Source: an uncultured Oscillospiraceae bacterium (GTDB taxonomy: Bacteria > Bacillota > Clostridia > Oscillospirales > Oscillospiraceae). From it: 58,583 nucleotides of DNA. This document shows, one piece after another, positions 50,850-58,583 of the stretch. Position 1 is the stretch's first letter, and every line of letters starts with the position of its first letter. The translations under genes were made by a program, and so were the position numbers. The notes beneath the pieces were generated by a model. That model was not told the DNA's origin and ran no database searches. It saw only the letters and a program-made list of their open reading frames with translations. The stretch lies in assembly GCA_947625845.1 (NCBI GenBank), contig CANQQB010000006.1:1-58583 (forward strand). Reading direction: 5' to 3'.

Positions 50850-51704
50850 ATGGGAAGACCTGACGGCATCCGCGTCCGGGAATCCTCTAACCCGATATAC
50901 TATCTGATCCCCCAGTTCATGCCGCACCGGCACGACTCCATGAACATGATCACGGTGGACATCCCCGTGGAGCCGCTGCGCCAGTACATGAACGCCAAGC
51001 GCCGTGAGGGCAAGCACATCAGCCATATGGCCCTTATCATGACGGCCTATGCCCACACGGTGGCCGCGTTTCCGCTGCTGAACCGCTTTTTGGTGAACAA
51101 GCGGATATACGAGCACAAGGACCTGAAGGTGGCGCTGGTGGTGCTCCGCGCCGGCGGCGGCGCCAACGACGATACCGAGTCCAAGCTGGACATCAGCCCG
51201 TCGGACACCATCTTCGACATCCAGAACAAGATCGACAAATACGTGGAGGAAAACACCGCCGGCGCCGACGAAAGCGAGACCAGCATCGACAAGGTCATGG
51301 GTGCGATCCTGAAGTTTCCCTGGCTGATCAACTTCATCGGCTGTGTCCTCCGCTTCGGGGACAAGCACGGTCTGATCCCCCAGTCCCTGCTGGACGTGAG
51401 TCCCTTCCACGCCAGCGTCCTGATCACCAACCTGGCCAGCATCCGCACCAACCACATCTATCACCACGTCTACGACTTCGGCACCACCTCCATCTCCATC
51501 GCCATGGGCAATATGCGCGACATCGTCAAGCGCGGCAAAGGCGGCCAGCCCGAGGTGATCCGGTGCATCCCCCTGGGCATCGTCATGGACGAGCGCATCG
51601 CTTCGGGGCACTACTTCGCCCTGGCCTTCGCCCACATGCGGGACCTTCTGGCCCACCCGGAGGAAATGGAAAAACCGGCGGATACCTCCCACCCAGTGCT
51701 GTAA
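50850..51704 (+). CDS. 2-oxo acid dehydrogenase E2-fold (CAT superfamily) protein lacking the catalytic histidine
   Basis: A 284-residue stand-alone protein similar to the acyltransferase core of dihydrolipoamide acyltransferases, with no lipoyl or E1/E3-binding domain and no dehydrogenase genes nearby. The fold segments are recognisable (HISHMALIMTAYAHTV; ASVLITNLASIRTNHIYHH). The catalytic D-H-R-x-x-D-G motif reads DERIASG (247-253), so both the histidine and the aspartate are replaced. It is unlikely to transfer acyl groups by the known mechanism. Ribosome-binding site AAGGAGG. Confidence 0.8.
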   Translation: MGRPDGIRVRESSNPIYYLIPQFMPHRHDSMNMITVDIPVEPLRQYMNAKRREGKHISHMALIMTAYAHTVAAFPLLNRFLVNKRIYEHKDLKVALVVLRAGGGANDDTESKLDISPSDTIFDIQNKIDKYVEENTAGADESETSIDKVMGAILKFPWLINFIGCVLRFGDKHGLIPQSLLDVSPFHASVLITNLASIRTNHIYHHVYDFGTTSISIAMGNMRDIVKRGKGGQPEVIRCIPLGIVMDERIASGHYFALAFAHMRDLLAHPEEMEKPADTSHPVL

Positions 51705-51722
51705 AAACTACATAGGCATGCG

Positions 51723-51755
51723 AAAACGCCGCGGATATCTCGTCCGCGGCATTTT
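51723..51755. terminator. Bidirectional intrinsic terminator
   Basis: GCCGCGGA and TCCGCGGC pair around a 7-base loop with AAAA on the left and ATTTT on the right, between converging genes. Confidence 0.75.
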
Positions 51756-51770
51756 GTCGTTCATATGAGC

Positions 51771-52445
51771 TCAGAACTTGTCCTGCATGCGCTTGTCGCT
51801 CTGGCCCGCCGTCCGGCCCCACTTGACCTTCGGCTCCCGATGCTCCAGAAGCCGGAAGATATTGCCCCGATGGCGCCAGATGATGAACAGCGCCATAATG
51901 AGCACCAGCGAGCCGCACAGGCCCCGCAGGTTCTCCGTGGGGGTAAAAAGCCACGTGGCCAGCGCGCCCACGAAGCAGGCGCACATACTGGCCAGGGACA
52001 CGAACTGGGAGAACGCCACCACGATGACGAACACGCCCGTGGCCACCAGACCCACCCGCCAGTCCGCCAGCCACAGCGTGGCCATGCAGCACACGACGCC
52101 CTTGCCGCCCCGGAACTGGTACTGCACCGGGTACATATGCCCCAGCATGGCGCAGAACCCGGCGAACAGCCGTCCCACGGTCACGTAGGTCCCGTCGCCG
52201 TCCACGATCAGCATGATGAGCCCGCCCGCCAGCACGGCGATGGCCGTTTTCAGCACGTCCACCGCGAACACCGCCGGACCCCACTTGGCGCCGAACACCC
52301 GGACAAAGTTGGTGTACCCGGCGTTGTGGGAGCCATATTTGCGGATGTCCTTGTGAAAGACGAACTTGCTGAGGATCATAGCCCCGTTCAAGGCGCCCAG
52401 GCCATAGGACAAAATGGCGATGAGAACGAAAAGAAGCGGTATCAT
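51771..52445 (-). CDS. plsY: Acyl-phosphate:glycerol-3-phosphate acyltransferase
   Basis: First acylation step of phospholipid synthesis in the PlsX/PlsY route. A 224-residue membrane protein with about five spans and the three PlsY motifs: GSHNAGYTNFVRVFG (about 37-51; family has GSGNxGATN), an intracellular HMYPVQYQFRGGKGV segment (about 100-115) and a third near the C-terminus. The first motif is diverged. Overlaps der by 4 bases. Confidence 0.9.
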   Translation of the reverse strand: MIPLLFVLIAILSYGLGALNGAMILSKFVFHKDIRKYGSHNAGYTNFVRVFGAKWGPAVFAVDVLKTAIAVLAGGLIMLIVDGDGTYVTVGRLFAGFCAMLGHMYPVQYQFRGGKGVVCCMATLWLADWRVGLVATGVFVIVVAFSQFVSLASMCACFVGALATWLFTPTENLRGLCGSLVLIMALFIIWRHRGNIFRLLEHREPKVKWGRTAGQSDKRMQDKF

Positions 52446-53767
52446 TCGTTTTCTCCTTTCTGACGGATCGTCAGCTTGACCGGCGTTCCCTCCAGGCCGA
52501 ACACGGCCCGGATACGGTTCTCGATATATCTCTGATAGGAAAAATGGAACAATTCCCTGCTGTTGCAGAAGATGACGAAGTGCGGCGGCTTGACGCCGGT
52601 CTGGGTCATGTAATAGACCTTCAGGCGGCGTCCCTTGTCCGTAGGCGGCTGCTGCCTTGCCTGAGCGTCGGCCAGCAGATCGTTCAGCTTTCCGGTGGAG
52701 ATGCGCAGCGACGCCTGCTCATTGGCGGCGTTTATCATATCAAATATACGCCCTGTTCGCTGTCCCGTCAAGCAGGAGATGAACACCACCGGCGCGTAAT
52801 CCATAAACGCCAGGTCCTGCTTCACCATTTTCCGCATCCGTTCCATGGTGTTCGTGTCCTTTTCCACCAGGTCCCATTTATTCACCACAACTATGCTGGC
52901 CTTTCCGGCCTCGTGGGCAAGCCCTGCGATCTTGGTGTCCTGCTCTGTCACGCCGTCTCTTGCGTCGATCATGATGAGGCACACGTCGCTTCGCTCCACG
53001 GCCAGTTGAGCCCGCAGCACGGAGAACTTCTCCACCCGGTCGTTGACCTTGCTCTGGCGGCGGATACCGGCGGTGTCGATGAAGAGATAGCTGCCAAATT
53101 CATTGTCCACGGGCGTGTCCACCGCGTCCCGGGTGGTACCGGGCATGTCGGCCACGATCACCCGCTTTTCGCCCAGGATATAGTTTATCAGCGAGCTCTT
53201 GCCCACGTTGGGCTTGCCGATGACGGCCACGCGGATACGGCCGTCCTCCGCCTCTTCATCTTCCGGCGGCGGGAAGTGAGCCACGCAGGCGTCCAGCAGG
53301 TCGCCGGTACCGTGGCCGTGCACGGCGGACAGAGCGATGGGGTCCCCCAGGCCCAGGTTGTAAAACTCATAGATGCCGGGGTCGTTGGGACCGATGGCGT
53401 CCATCTTGTTCACCGCCAGCACCACGGGTTTGCCGCTGCGCCGCAGGATATCGGCCACGTCCTTATCCGCCGCCGTGACGCCGGAGCCGATGTCCGCCAC
53501 CATGACGATCACGTCCGCGCTGTCGATGGCCAGCATGGCCTGTTCCCGCATGAACAGCAGGATCTCATTGGCCGTGTTGGGCTCGATGCCGCCGGTATCC
53601 ACGATGTCAAAGGTCCGTCCCGTCCACTCGCAGGAGGCGTATAACCTATCCCGCGTCACGCCGGGGGTATCCTCCACGATGGACAGGCGCTTTCCGGCCA
53701 GCCGGTTAAAAAGCAGGCTCTTGCCCACGTTAGGCCGGCCCACGATGGCCACCAGAGGTCGTGCCAT
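52442..53767 (-). CDS. der: Ribosome biogenesis GTPase Der
   Basis: A 441-residue double GTPase for 50S assembly. First domain GRPNVGKSLLFN (about 10-21), DTGG (about 57); second domain GKPNVGKSSLIN (about 183-194), DTAG (about 231) and NKWD (about 296); a KH-like domain ends the protein. der-plsY is a conserved pair. Confidence 0.96.
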   Translation of the reverse strand: MARPLVAIVGRPNVGKSLLFNRLAGKRLSIVEDTPGVTRDRLYASCEWTGRTFDIVDTGGIEPNTANEILLFMREQAMLAIDSADVIVMVADIGSGVTAADKDVADILRRSGKPVVLAVNKMDAIGPNDPGIYEFYNLGLGDPIALSAVHGHGTGDLLDACVAHFPPPEDEEAEDGRIRVAVIGKPNVGKSSLINYILGEKRVIVADMPGTTRDAVDTPVDNEFGSYLFIDTAGIRRQSKVNDRVEKFSVLRAQLAVERSDVCLIMIDARDGVTEQDTKIAGLAHEAGKASIVVVNKWDLVEKDTNTMERMRKMVKQDLAFMDYAPVVFISCLTGQRTGRIFDMINAANEQASLRISTGKLNDLLADAQARQQPPTDKGRRLKVYYMTQTGVKPPHFVIFCNSRELFHFSYQRYIENRIRAVFGLEGTPVKLTIRQKGENE

Positions 53768-53856
53768 ATCCCTCTCCGCCTCCTTCCTTATCGGTATAGC
53801 GTTCTAGGGACGGCATGCGCCGCCCCATAGAATCGATGATTGAAGTCCGTGTCAGC

Positions 53857-53879
53857 AAAAAAGGGAGGCGCGGCCTCCC
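53857..53879 (-). terminator. Intrinsic terminator of yceD-rpmF
   Basis: GGGAGGC and GCCTCCC pair around CGC; six T follow on the minus strand, 15 bases after the rpmF stop. Confidence 0.85.
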
Positions 53880-53893
53880 AGTCTTGCAGAAGA

Positions 53894-54085
53894 TCACTTC
53901 TCCTCGTCGCCCACGGCAACGACCTCACGGCCGTCGTACTTGCCGCACTTGGGGCACGCACGGTGAGGCACGTGGTACTCGCCGCAGTTGGGGCATGCGA
54001 CCAGCTTAGGCGCGCTCAGCTTCCAGACGCTGGAACGCCGCTTGCTCTTTCTGGCATGGGAGACCTTTCTTTTTGGGACCGCCAT
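53894..54085 (-). CDS. rpmF: 50S ribosomal protein L32
   Basis: A 63-residue ribosomal protein with the family N-terminus MAVPKRKVSHARKSKRR and a zinc ribbon C-PN-C...C-PK-C (about 34-50). All four cysteines are present (the zinc-binding form). It follows yceD by three bases, the standard pair. Confidence 0.97.
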   Translation of the reverse strand: MAVPKRKVSHARKSKRRSSVWKLSAPKLVACPNCGEYHVPHRACPKCGKYDGREVVAVGDEEK

Positions 54086-54088
54086 CGT

Positions 54089-54595
54089 TCACACCTCCTG
54101 AATATCATCCAACAGCTGCCCAAGGGCCGCCATTCTCGGATCGATCTCATTTTTGCAGCCGCAGGGGCCGTCGTTCAGGTCCTTCCCGCACACAGGGCAC
54201 AGCCCCTTGCAGTCCGGCCGACACAGGAATTTCCTGTCCATGTCCAGAATCATACACGTCTCCGCCACATCGGCCACGTCCACGCCGTCCCCGTCCAGGG
54301 GAAAGATGTTTTCGCTGTCCGCGTCCTCCGCGTCCGCCTGCAATGTGGCGGTATAGCGGGGCGTGAGGCGCTTTTCAAAGGGCTTTCCGCACCGGTCGCA
54401 CAGCACGGTCATATCCGCCTGAACGTCCGCTGTCAGCGTCAGCACACCGGCGGTATTCTTCACCGTACCCTGCGCTGTCACCGGCCCGTGGAAAGCCTCC
54501 AGACCCGGAAACGCCAGTCGCTCCCGGTCCAGCTCGCACCGGAAAGATACGCTCTTTCCCGGCGCTTCGATGATTTCGTGCAGATCTAAGATCAT
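54089..54595 (-). CDS. YceD/DUF177 family protein
   Basis: A 168-residue protein of the DUF177 family, linked to 23S rRNA accumulation and always next to rpmF. Cysteine pairs CDRC (about 62-65) and C...CKGLCPVC...CGC (about 128-152) suggest bound zinc. The ATG at 54595 is chosen (GAGG eight bases upstream) over an in-frame start at 54619. Confidence 0.9.
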   Translation of the reverse strand: MILDLHEIIEAPGKSVSFRCELDRERLAFPGLEAFHGPVTAQGTVKNTAGVLTLTADVQADMTVLCDRCGKPFEKRLTPRYTATLQADAEDADSENIFPLDGDGVDVADVAETCMILDMDRKFLCRPDCKGLCPVCGKDLNDGPCGCKNEIDPRMAALGQLLDDIQEV

Positions 54596-54622
54596 TGGAC
54601 AAACCTCTACAGTCGCCAAAGT

Positions 54623-54651
54623 ATTATAAATTAAGACAATCCCGTTGTCAA
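54623..54651 (-). promoter_or_regulatory. Strong promoter of yceD-rpmF
   Basis: Perfect TTGACA (54651-54646), 17-base spacer and perfect TATAAT (54628-54623) on the minus strand. Its -35 box overlaps that of the divergent rluA-type promoter. Confidence 0.8.
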
Positions 54652-54673
54652 TGCTAAATTTTCATGATACACT
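54645..54673 (+). promoter_or_regulatory. Promoter of the rluA-type gene, predicting a leaderless transcript
   Basis: TTGTCA (54645-54650), 17-base spacer and TACACT (54668-54673). The expected start is at 54680, the A of the start codon. Confidence 0.5.
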
Positions 54674-54679
54674 GTATTT

Positions 54680-55675
54680 ATGAAAGAGTTTACCGTGACA
54701 AAAAACGACGCCGGCCAGCGTGCGGACCGATTTGCCGCCAAAGCTGCCCCGTCCATCCCGTCCTCCCTGCTGCAAAAGGCATTTCGCCGCAAGGACGTGA
54801 AGGTCAACGGCCATTGGGTCCGGCCCGACGTACGCCTTCAAGAGGGTGACACCGTTCGGCTATACATCCCGGACGGATTTTTTGCCCCGCCGGAGAGAGA
54901 GCCGTCCGGCTGGCTGGAGACGCTGCGGCCAAAGCTTGATATAGTCTACGAGGACGACAATATCCTGCTGGTGAACAAGCGGCCCGGGGTTCTCTGCCAC
55001 GAAGCTCAGGGCTGGTCGACTGACACCCTCATCGCCCATATCCAAGCATACGCCTACCAGTCCGGCCAGTGGGACCCGCGGTCGGAAAACAGCTTCGCCC
55101 CCGCCCTGTGCAACCGCATCGACCGGGGCACCGGCGGCATCGTGATAGCGGCAAAAAACGCCCCCGCCCTGCGGGCTATGGACGAGATGATACGCGCCCG
55201 CCAGGTGGACAAGCAGTATCTTTGCGTGTGCCTTGGCAAGCCGGAACCGCCATCCGGACGGCTGGAGGGATGGTTATTTAAGGACGCGGCGAAAAACCAG
55301 GTCTACGTCAAGTCCGGACAGGGACCCGGTGCCGTCTTCGCCGCCACGGACTATGCGCTTTTGGCGTTTCGGGACGGCCTCAGCCTCGTTTCCTGTCGGC
55401 TCCACACAGGCCGCACCCACCAGATACGTGTCCAGATGGCCAACGCCGGCTGGCCCCTTTTAGGCGACAGCAAGTACGGCCGGGAGAAGATGAACCGCCA
55501 GCACGGCGAGCACCGGCAGCTTCTCTGGTCCTGGCGGCTCACCTTCGCCTTCACCTCCGACGTCGGCGCGCTGGGCTATCTCGCCGACCGGACCTTCACC
55601 GTGTCGGACGTGCCCTTCGTGGGGAAGTATTTTCCGGCGTTCGACCTGTCCCCCGCCATCTTGCGTATTGAATAA
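54680..55675 (+). CDS. RluA family RNA pseudouridine synthase
   Basis: A 331-residue enzyme with an N-terminal S4-like RNA-binding domain (about 1-65; ends VKVNGHWVRPDVRLQEGD-like) and the pseudouridine synthase domain. The catalytic aspartate is in NRIDRGTGGIVIAAKN (about 147-162), and the HTGRTHQIRVQ motif (about 240) is conserved. Target base (rRNA or tRNA) cannot be told. No ribosome-binding site precedes the ATG, and the N-terminal MKEFTVTKNDAGQRAD matches the family, so the start is reliable and the message probably leaderless. Confidence 0.92.
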   Translation: MKEFTVTKNDAGQRADRFAAKAAPSIPSSLLQKAFRRKDVKVNGHWVRPDVRLQEGDTVRLYIPDGFFAPPEREPSGWLETLRPKLDIVYEDDNILLVNKRPGVLCHEAQGWSTDTLIAHIQAYAYQSGQWDPRSENSFAPALCNRIDRGTGGIVIAAKNAPALRAMDEMIRARQVDKQYLCVCLGKPEPPSGRLEGWLFKDAAKNQVYVKSGQGPGAVFAATDYALLAFRDGLSLVSCRLHTGRTHQIRVQMANAGWPLLGDSKYGREKMNRQHGEHRQLLWSWRLTFAFTSDVGALGYLADRTFTVSDVPFVGKYFPAFDLSPAILRIE

Positions 55676-55689
55676 AAACATAGTATAAT
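55661..55689 (+). promoter_or_regulatory. Promoter of the second leucine-rich surface protein
   Basis: TTGCGT (55661-55666), 17-base spacer and perfect TATAAT (55684-55689); the -35 box lies in the last codons of the rluA-type gene. Confidence 0.7.
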
Positions 55690-55740
55690 ATGATTTTGTA
55701 AGTTGTTTTTTATTGGTTTCCAGCGAAAGGAGTGTGCCCT

Positions 55741-58583
55741 ATGACCAAAAAGCGCCTGAGCCTGTTTCTGGCGATCCTGATGACCTTCCTGGCCGCTGTC
55801 CCCGGTCTGGCGGACAGCGCGCCTGTAGAGACGCAGGTCCCCACGGCAGAGCCCGTGCCCGTGGACACGCAGGTCCCCACGGCAGAGCCCGCGCCCGTGG
55901 ACACTGATGTCCCCACGGCAGAACCCGCGCCCGTGGACACTGAGGTCCCCACGGAAGAGCCCGCGCCCGTGGACACGCAGGTCCCCACAGAAGAGCCCGT
56001 GCCCGTCGTCACGGAGGCACCCGCGGCGGAGCCCATGCCCGTAGAGACGGAAGCGCCGGAGATCACGGAAGCCCCTGAACCCACAGAGGCCCCCGAGGAT
56101 GCCGACGGCGCGGAACCGGCGGCCATAGCCGAGGTCGGCTCTGTGGCGGCGTCCGGCAATTGCGGCACCGGTCTGACGTGGACCCTGACGGTGAACGGCT
56201 CCACAACGGTGGGTAAGGAGGGTCAAAAGACGCAGGATACATACACCCTCACCATCTCCTGCACCAGTACCGACACCGACACCAATACCAATACCGGCGC
56301 GATGAACAGTTACACCGCCACCAGCACCGCCCCCTGGATGGCCGGCGGGAAAAACCGGTACATCACCGAGGTCAAGCTCGACAGCGGCGTGACCACCATC
56401 GGCAATTACGCTTTTGCCTTTTTGACCGCGCTGACCAAGGCGGACATCCCCGGCACCGTGACCAACATCGGCTCCTACGCCTTTTACGGCTGCTCCAAGC
56501 TCGCCTCTGTCACCATTCCCGAAGGCGTCACCAATATGGGCAGCAGCGTCTTCACCGGCAGCGGCCTGACCTCCCTCAGCATCCCCGCCTCCGTTACCAA
56601 GATCGCTGCGGATACCTTCAGCGGCTGCGAGCATCTGGAAAAGATCGATGTAGCCCCGGCCAACAAAAATTACTGTTCTGAGGACGGCGTACTGTTCAGC
56701 GAGGTCAGCGGCAGGAGAGGCGCGGGCTTGTACCTGTACCCGAAGGGCAAGCCTGAGACCTCCTATGCCATCCCCGACAACGTCTTGTACATCTACAGCA
56801 ACGCGTTTGCGTACTGCGACCAACTGAAGTCTGTCACCATCCCCTCCAACGTGACCCTGATCTATCGCAACGCCTTCTACGGCTGCTCCGGGCTCACGTC
56901 CATCACCCTGCCCGCCAGTCTGACGTCCATCGGCCAGGCTGCCTTCCAGGGCTGCACCGGCCTCACGTCCGTGACCATCCCTGCCAATGTGACCACCATC
57001 GGCGAGGCCGCGTTCTGTTACTGCAAAGGGCTTACCTCCGTCACGTTTTCGGGCAGCGCCCTGACCACCATCGGCAACGGCGCGTTTGCCGACTGCTACG
57101 CCCTGAAGCGCATACCCATCCCCGGCACCGTCAAAGACGGCGTCAAAGACGCGGATGGGAACTTCACTGGCTTTGGCGAGAGCGTCTTTTTCCGCTGCGT
57201 CAGCCTTACGAGCGTGACCCTCCCCTCCGGCCTTACGAGCATCCCGAAGGAGACGTTCGCCGGCTGCGAGTCCCTCGCAAGCGTGACCATTCCCAGCGGC
57301 GTGACCTCCATCGGCAAAAACGCCTTCGCTTCCTGCACATCCCTCACGGGCATCACCCTCCCCACCGGGCTCACAACCATTGGGAACGGCGCCTTCTCCG
57401 GCTCCGGACTGCGCAGCGTCAACATTCCCACCGGCGTCACCAGCATCAGCCACTCCGCCTTCTACAACTGCAAAAACCTCTCCAGCGTTTCCCTGCCGAC
57501 CCGCCTTGTTTCTATCGGCACCTGCGCCTTTGCCGGCTGCGAAAAGCTGACGAGCCTGACCCTTTACAGTTCCCTGACCACCGTTGGCGCTATGGCCTTC
57601 GACGGTACCGGCCTGCGAAACGTTTCGCTGCCGTCCTCGGTGACCACGATCTGTTACGGGGCTTTCGGCAACTGCAGCGATTTGACGAGGCTCACCATCA
57701 ACAACCCCAAATGCGCGCTCTCACTGACCTCTCCCAGCGGTTTGGCCGACGGCCAGCCCGCCGGCTCCCAGGCCGGCACCCTGGGCATGCCCGGCAAGAC
57801 GACCATCTATGTCCCCGGCGCCACAGAGTATACCTCTCTCATCTCCTTTGCGGTAGAGAACGGCTTTACCCTCGGCACGTCCGTACCCACCCCCTCGCCC
57901 TCACCCGTGCCCACGGTGTCACCCAGTCCCTCGCCGTCGCCTTCACCCAGTCCTTCGCCCTCGCCCAGCCCCTCGCCTTCACCCAGTCCTTCGCCGACTC
58001 CCACACCCACGCCTACGCCTACGCCCACGCCAACTCCCACGCCTACACCCACGCCCACTCCCACACCCGTGCCCACGGCCACGCCCACGGCCACGCCCGT
58101 GCCCACGGCCACGCCGACCCCGGTGCCCGCGGTGACCATCGCCCAGACCGACGACGGCATCCGGGTTACCTGGAACGAGATACCCGGCACGCCCCGGTAT
58201 ATGGTCTATTATAATGAAAACGGCGGCGGCTGGCACAAGATCGGCACCACCACCGCCACCACGTACACGCGTGCGGCAAAGTACCTGAAAAACGGCGTGA
58301 CATACCAGTTTACCGTCCGCTGCTGCGCCGACGACAAGGTGACCATGCTCAGCGGCTACGAGGCCAGCAATTCCCTCGAATACGTCTCCAACGTCCCGGA
58401 GGTGACCATCTCCCTGGCGTCCGACGGCATCAAAGTCTCCTGGAACGAAATACCCGGCACGCCCCGGTACATGGTCTACTACAGGGAAAACGGCGGCTCC
58501 TGGCACGCCATCGGCACCACCACCGCCACCACCTACACCCGCAAGGCGGCGAACCTGAAAAACGGCGTGACCTATCAATTCAC
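55741..58583 (+). CDS. Large BspA-like leucine-rich repeat surface protein, C-terminus beyond the window
   Basis: At least 947 residues, no stop before the window ends. Start ATG at 55741 with AAGGAG upstream. Signal peptide 1-25 ([20 protein letters not shown]..., cleavage near GLA-D). Six 12-residue acidic/proline repeats (33-104), a beta segment (about 140-155), many LRR_5 repeats of the '[18 protein letters not shown]' kind (about 200-670), a 80-residue Ser-Pro/Thr-Pro linker (about 714-795), then one complete and one partial Fn3-like domain with [16 protein letters not shown], the same module as the other leucine-rich protein here. Probably an adhesin or surface receptor; anchoring is outside view. 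Confidence 0.85.
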   Translation, partial: MTKKRLSLFLAILMTFLAAVPGLADSAPVETQVPTAEPVPVDTQVPTAEPAPVDTDVPTAEPAPVDTEVPTEEPAPVDTQVPTEEPVPVVTEAPAAEPMPVETEAPEITEAPEPTEAPEDADGAEPAAIAEVGSVAASGNCGTGLTWTLTVNGSTTVGKEGQKTQDTYTLTISCTSTDTDTNTNTGAMNSYTATSTAPWMAGGKNRYITEVKLDSGVTTIGNYAFAFLTALTKADIPGTVTNIGSYAFYGCSKLASVTIPEGVTNMGSSVFTGSGLTSLSIPASVTKIAADTFSGCEHLEKIDVAPANKNYCSEDGVLFSEVSGRRGAGLYLYPKGKPETSYAIPDNVLYIYSNAFAYCDQLKSVTIPSNVTLIYRNAFYGCSGLTSITLPASLTSIGQAAFQGCTGLTSVTIPANVTTIGEAAFCYCKGLTSVTFSGSALTTIGNGAFADCYALKRIPIPGTVKDGVKDADGNFTGFGESVFFRCVSLTSVTLPSGLTSIPKETFAGCESLASVTIPSGVTSIGKNAFASCTSLTGITLPTGLTTIGNGAFSGSGLRSVNIPTGVTSISHSAFYNCKNLSSVSLPTRLVSIGTCAFAGCEKLTSLTLYSSLTTVGAMAFDGTGLRNVSLPSSVTTICYGAFGNCSDLTRLTINNPKCALSLTSPSGLADGQPAGSQAGTLGMPGKTTIYVPGATEYTSLISFAVENGFTLGTSVPTPSPSPVPTVSPSPSPSPSPSPSPSPSPSPSPSPSPTPTPTPTPTPTPTPTPTPTPTPTPVPTATPTATPVPTATPTPVPAVTIAQTDDGIRVTWNEIPGTPRYMVYYNENGGGWHKIGTTTATTYTRAAKYLKNGVTYQFTVRCCADDKVTMLSGYEASNSLEYVSNVPEVTISLASDGIKVSWNEIPGTPRYMVYYRENGGSWHAIGTTTATTYTRKAANLKNGVTYQF
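55837..56052 (+). repeat. Six tandem 36-bp units coding VPTAEPxPVDTx
   Basis: The unit GTCCCCACGGCAGAGCCC... repeats with few changes six times, coding 12 residues each. The DNA-level similarity is high enough for length change by slippage or recombination. Confidence 0.75.
57888..58125 (+). repeat. Low-complexity Ser-Pro / Thr-Pro coding tract
   Basis: About 80 codons of alternating proline with serine, then threonine, using short repeated DNA words (CCTTCACCC, CCCACGCCT). It forms an extended linker between the leucine-rich and Fn3-like domains. Confidence 0.8.

Noticed and set aside
55576-57453. A 625-codon reading frame on the minus strand (Gly/Ala/Asp/His-rich)
   Set aside because: It is antisense to the leucine-rich surface protein, whose plus-strand reading has a signal peptide, repeats and a good promoter. 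The minus frame is low-complexity without recognisable domains.

Overview
The window is a GC-rich, gene-dense chromosomal segment of a low-redundancy Gram-positive, most likely a sporulating Clostridia-class Firmicute of the Oscillospiraceae type. Clues are the SPOCS/LysM (SipL-like) spore protein, SpoVB-like flippase, SpoIID/SLH protein, RemA, the PASTA kinase/PP2C phosphatase pair, CdaA/CdaR, XerD, Fhs, a clostridial-type DEEQ PriA and BspA-like leucine-rich surface proteins. No phage, plasmid, transposase or CRISPR array is visible. Placement below class level is inference.

Layout. 1-2.9 kb: start of an unidentified gene with its own promoter, RNase P RNA, yebC and the SipL-like gene, all on the minus strand. 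3.1-19.3 kb: an almost uninterrupted minus-strand run of 18 genes, many joined by 4-bp ATGA-type overlaps: cdaA, cdaR, rseC, DUF5685, a J-domain protein, a membrane protein, yicC, remA, gmk, rpoZ, priA, def, fmt, rsmB, rlmN, stp, prkC, rsgA. This couples c-di-AMP synthesis at its promoter end to cell-wall-sensing phosphorylation and ribosome maturation at its far end. 19.4-22.0 kb: ispD-ispF and a two-gene sulfur/selenium module (DUF3343 plus a class V aminotransferase). 22.1-24.4 kb, plus strand: SpoVB-like flippase and a CoaX-like protein with degraded kinase motifs. 24.5-28.3 kb: ddl, murF and an orphan GltA-type oxidoreductase.

28.4-32.8 kb: a DEDDh exonuclease, a 122-bp palindromic repeat, a large secreted leucine-rich-repeat protein, a long structured RNA in its 5' leader, and xerD. 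33.1-37.9 kb: queA-tgt-yajC-TIGR04086 and an SLH/SpoIID wall protein, preceded by an AT-rich 200-bp patch. 38.0-41.4 kb: asd-dapA, a lipoprotein, an SLOG protein and tRNA-Val(GAC). 41.4-46.2 kb: guaB, a frameshifted fhs, tmk and an N-acetylneuraminate-lyase-like gene. 46.4-51.7 kb, plus strand: Na/Pi symporter with PhoU tail, asnB, DUF554 and an E2-fold protein without the catalytic histidine. 51.8-55.7 kb: der-plsY, yceD-rpmF and an rluA-type gene. 55.7 kb to the end: a second, very large leucine-rich surface protein cut by the window edge.

The less ordinary signals are regulatory: a roughly 260-nt structured RNA with its own promoter; two genes whose promoters predict leaderless transcripts; a 7-codon leader peptide coupled to cdaA; two near-identical hairpins that bury Shine-Dalgarno sequences; and a terminator-like hairpin starting at the predicted transcription start of asnB. 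All boundaries, folds and promoters were read by eye; no search or folding program was run.
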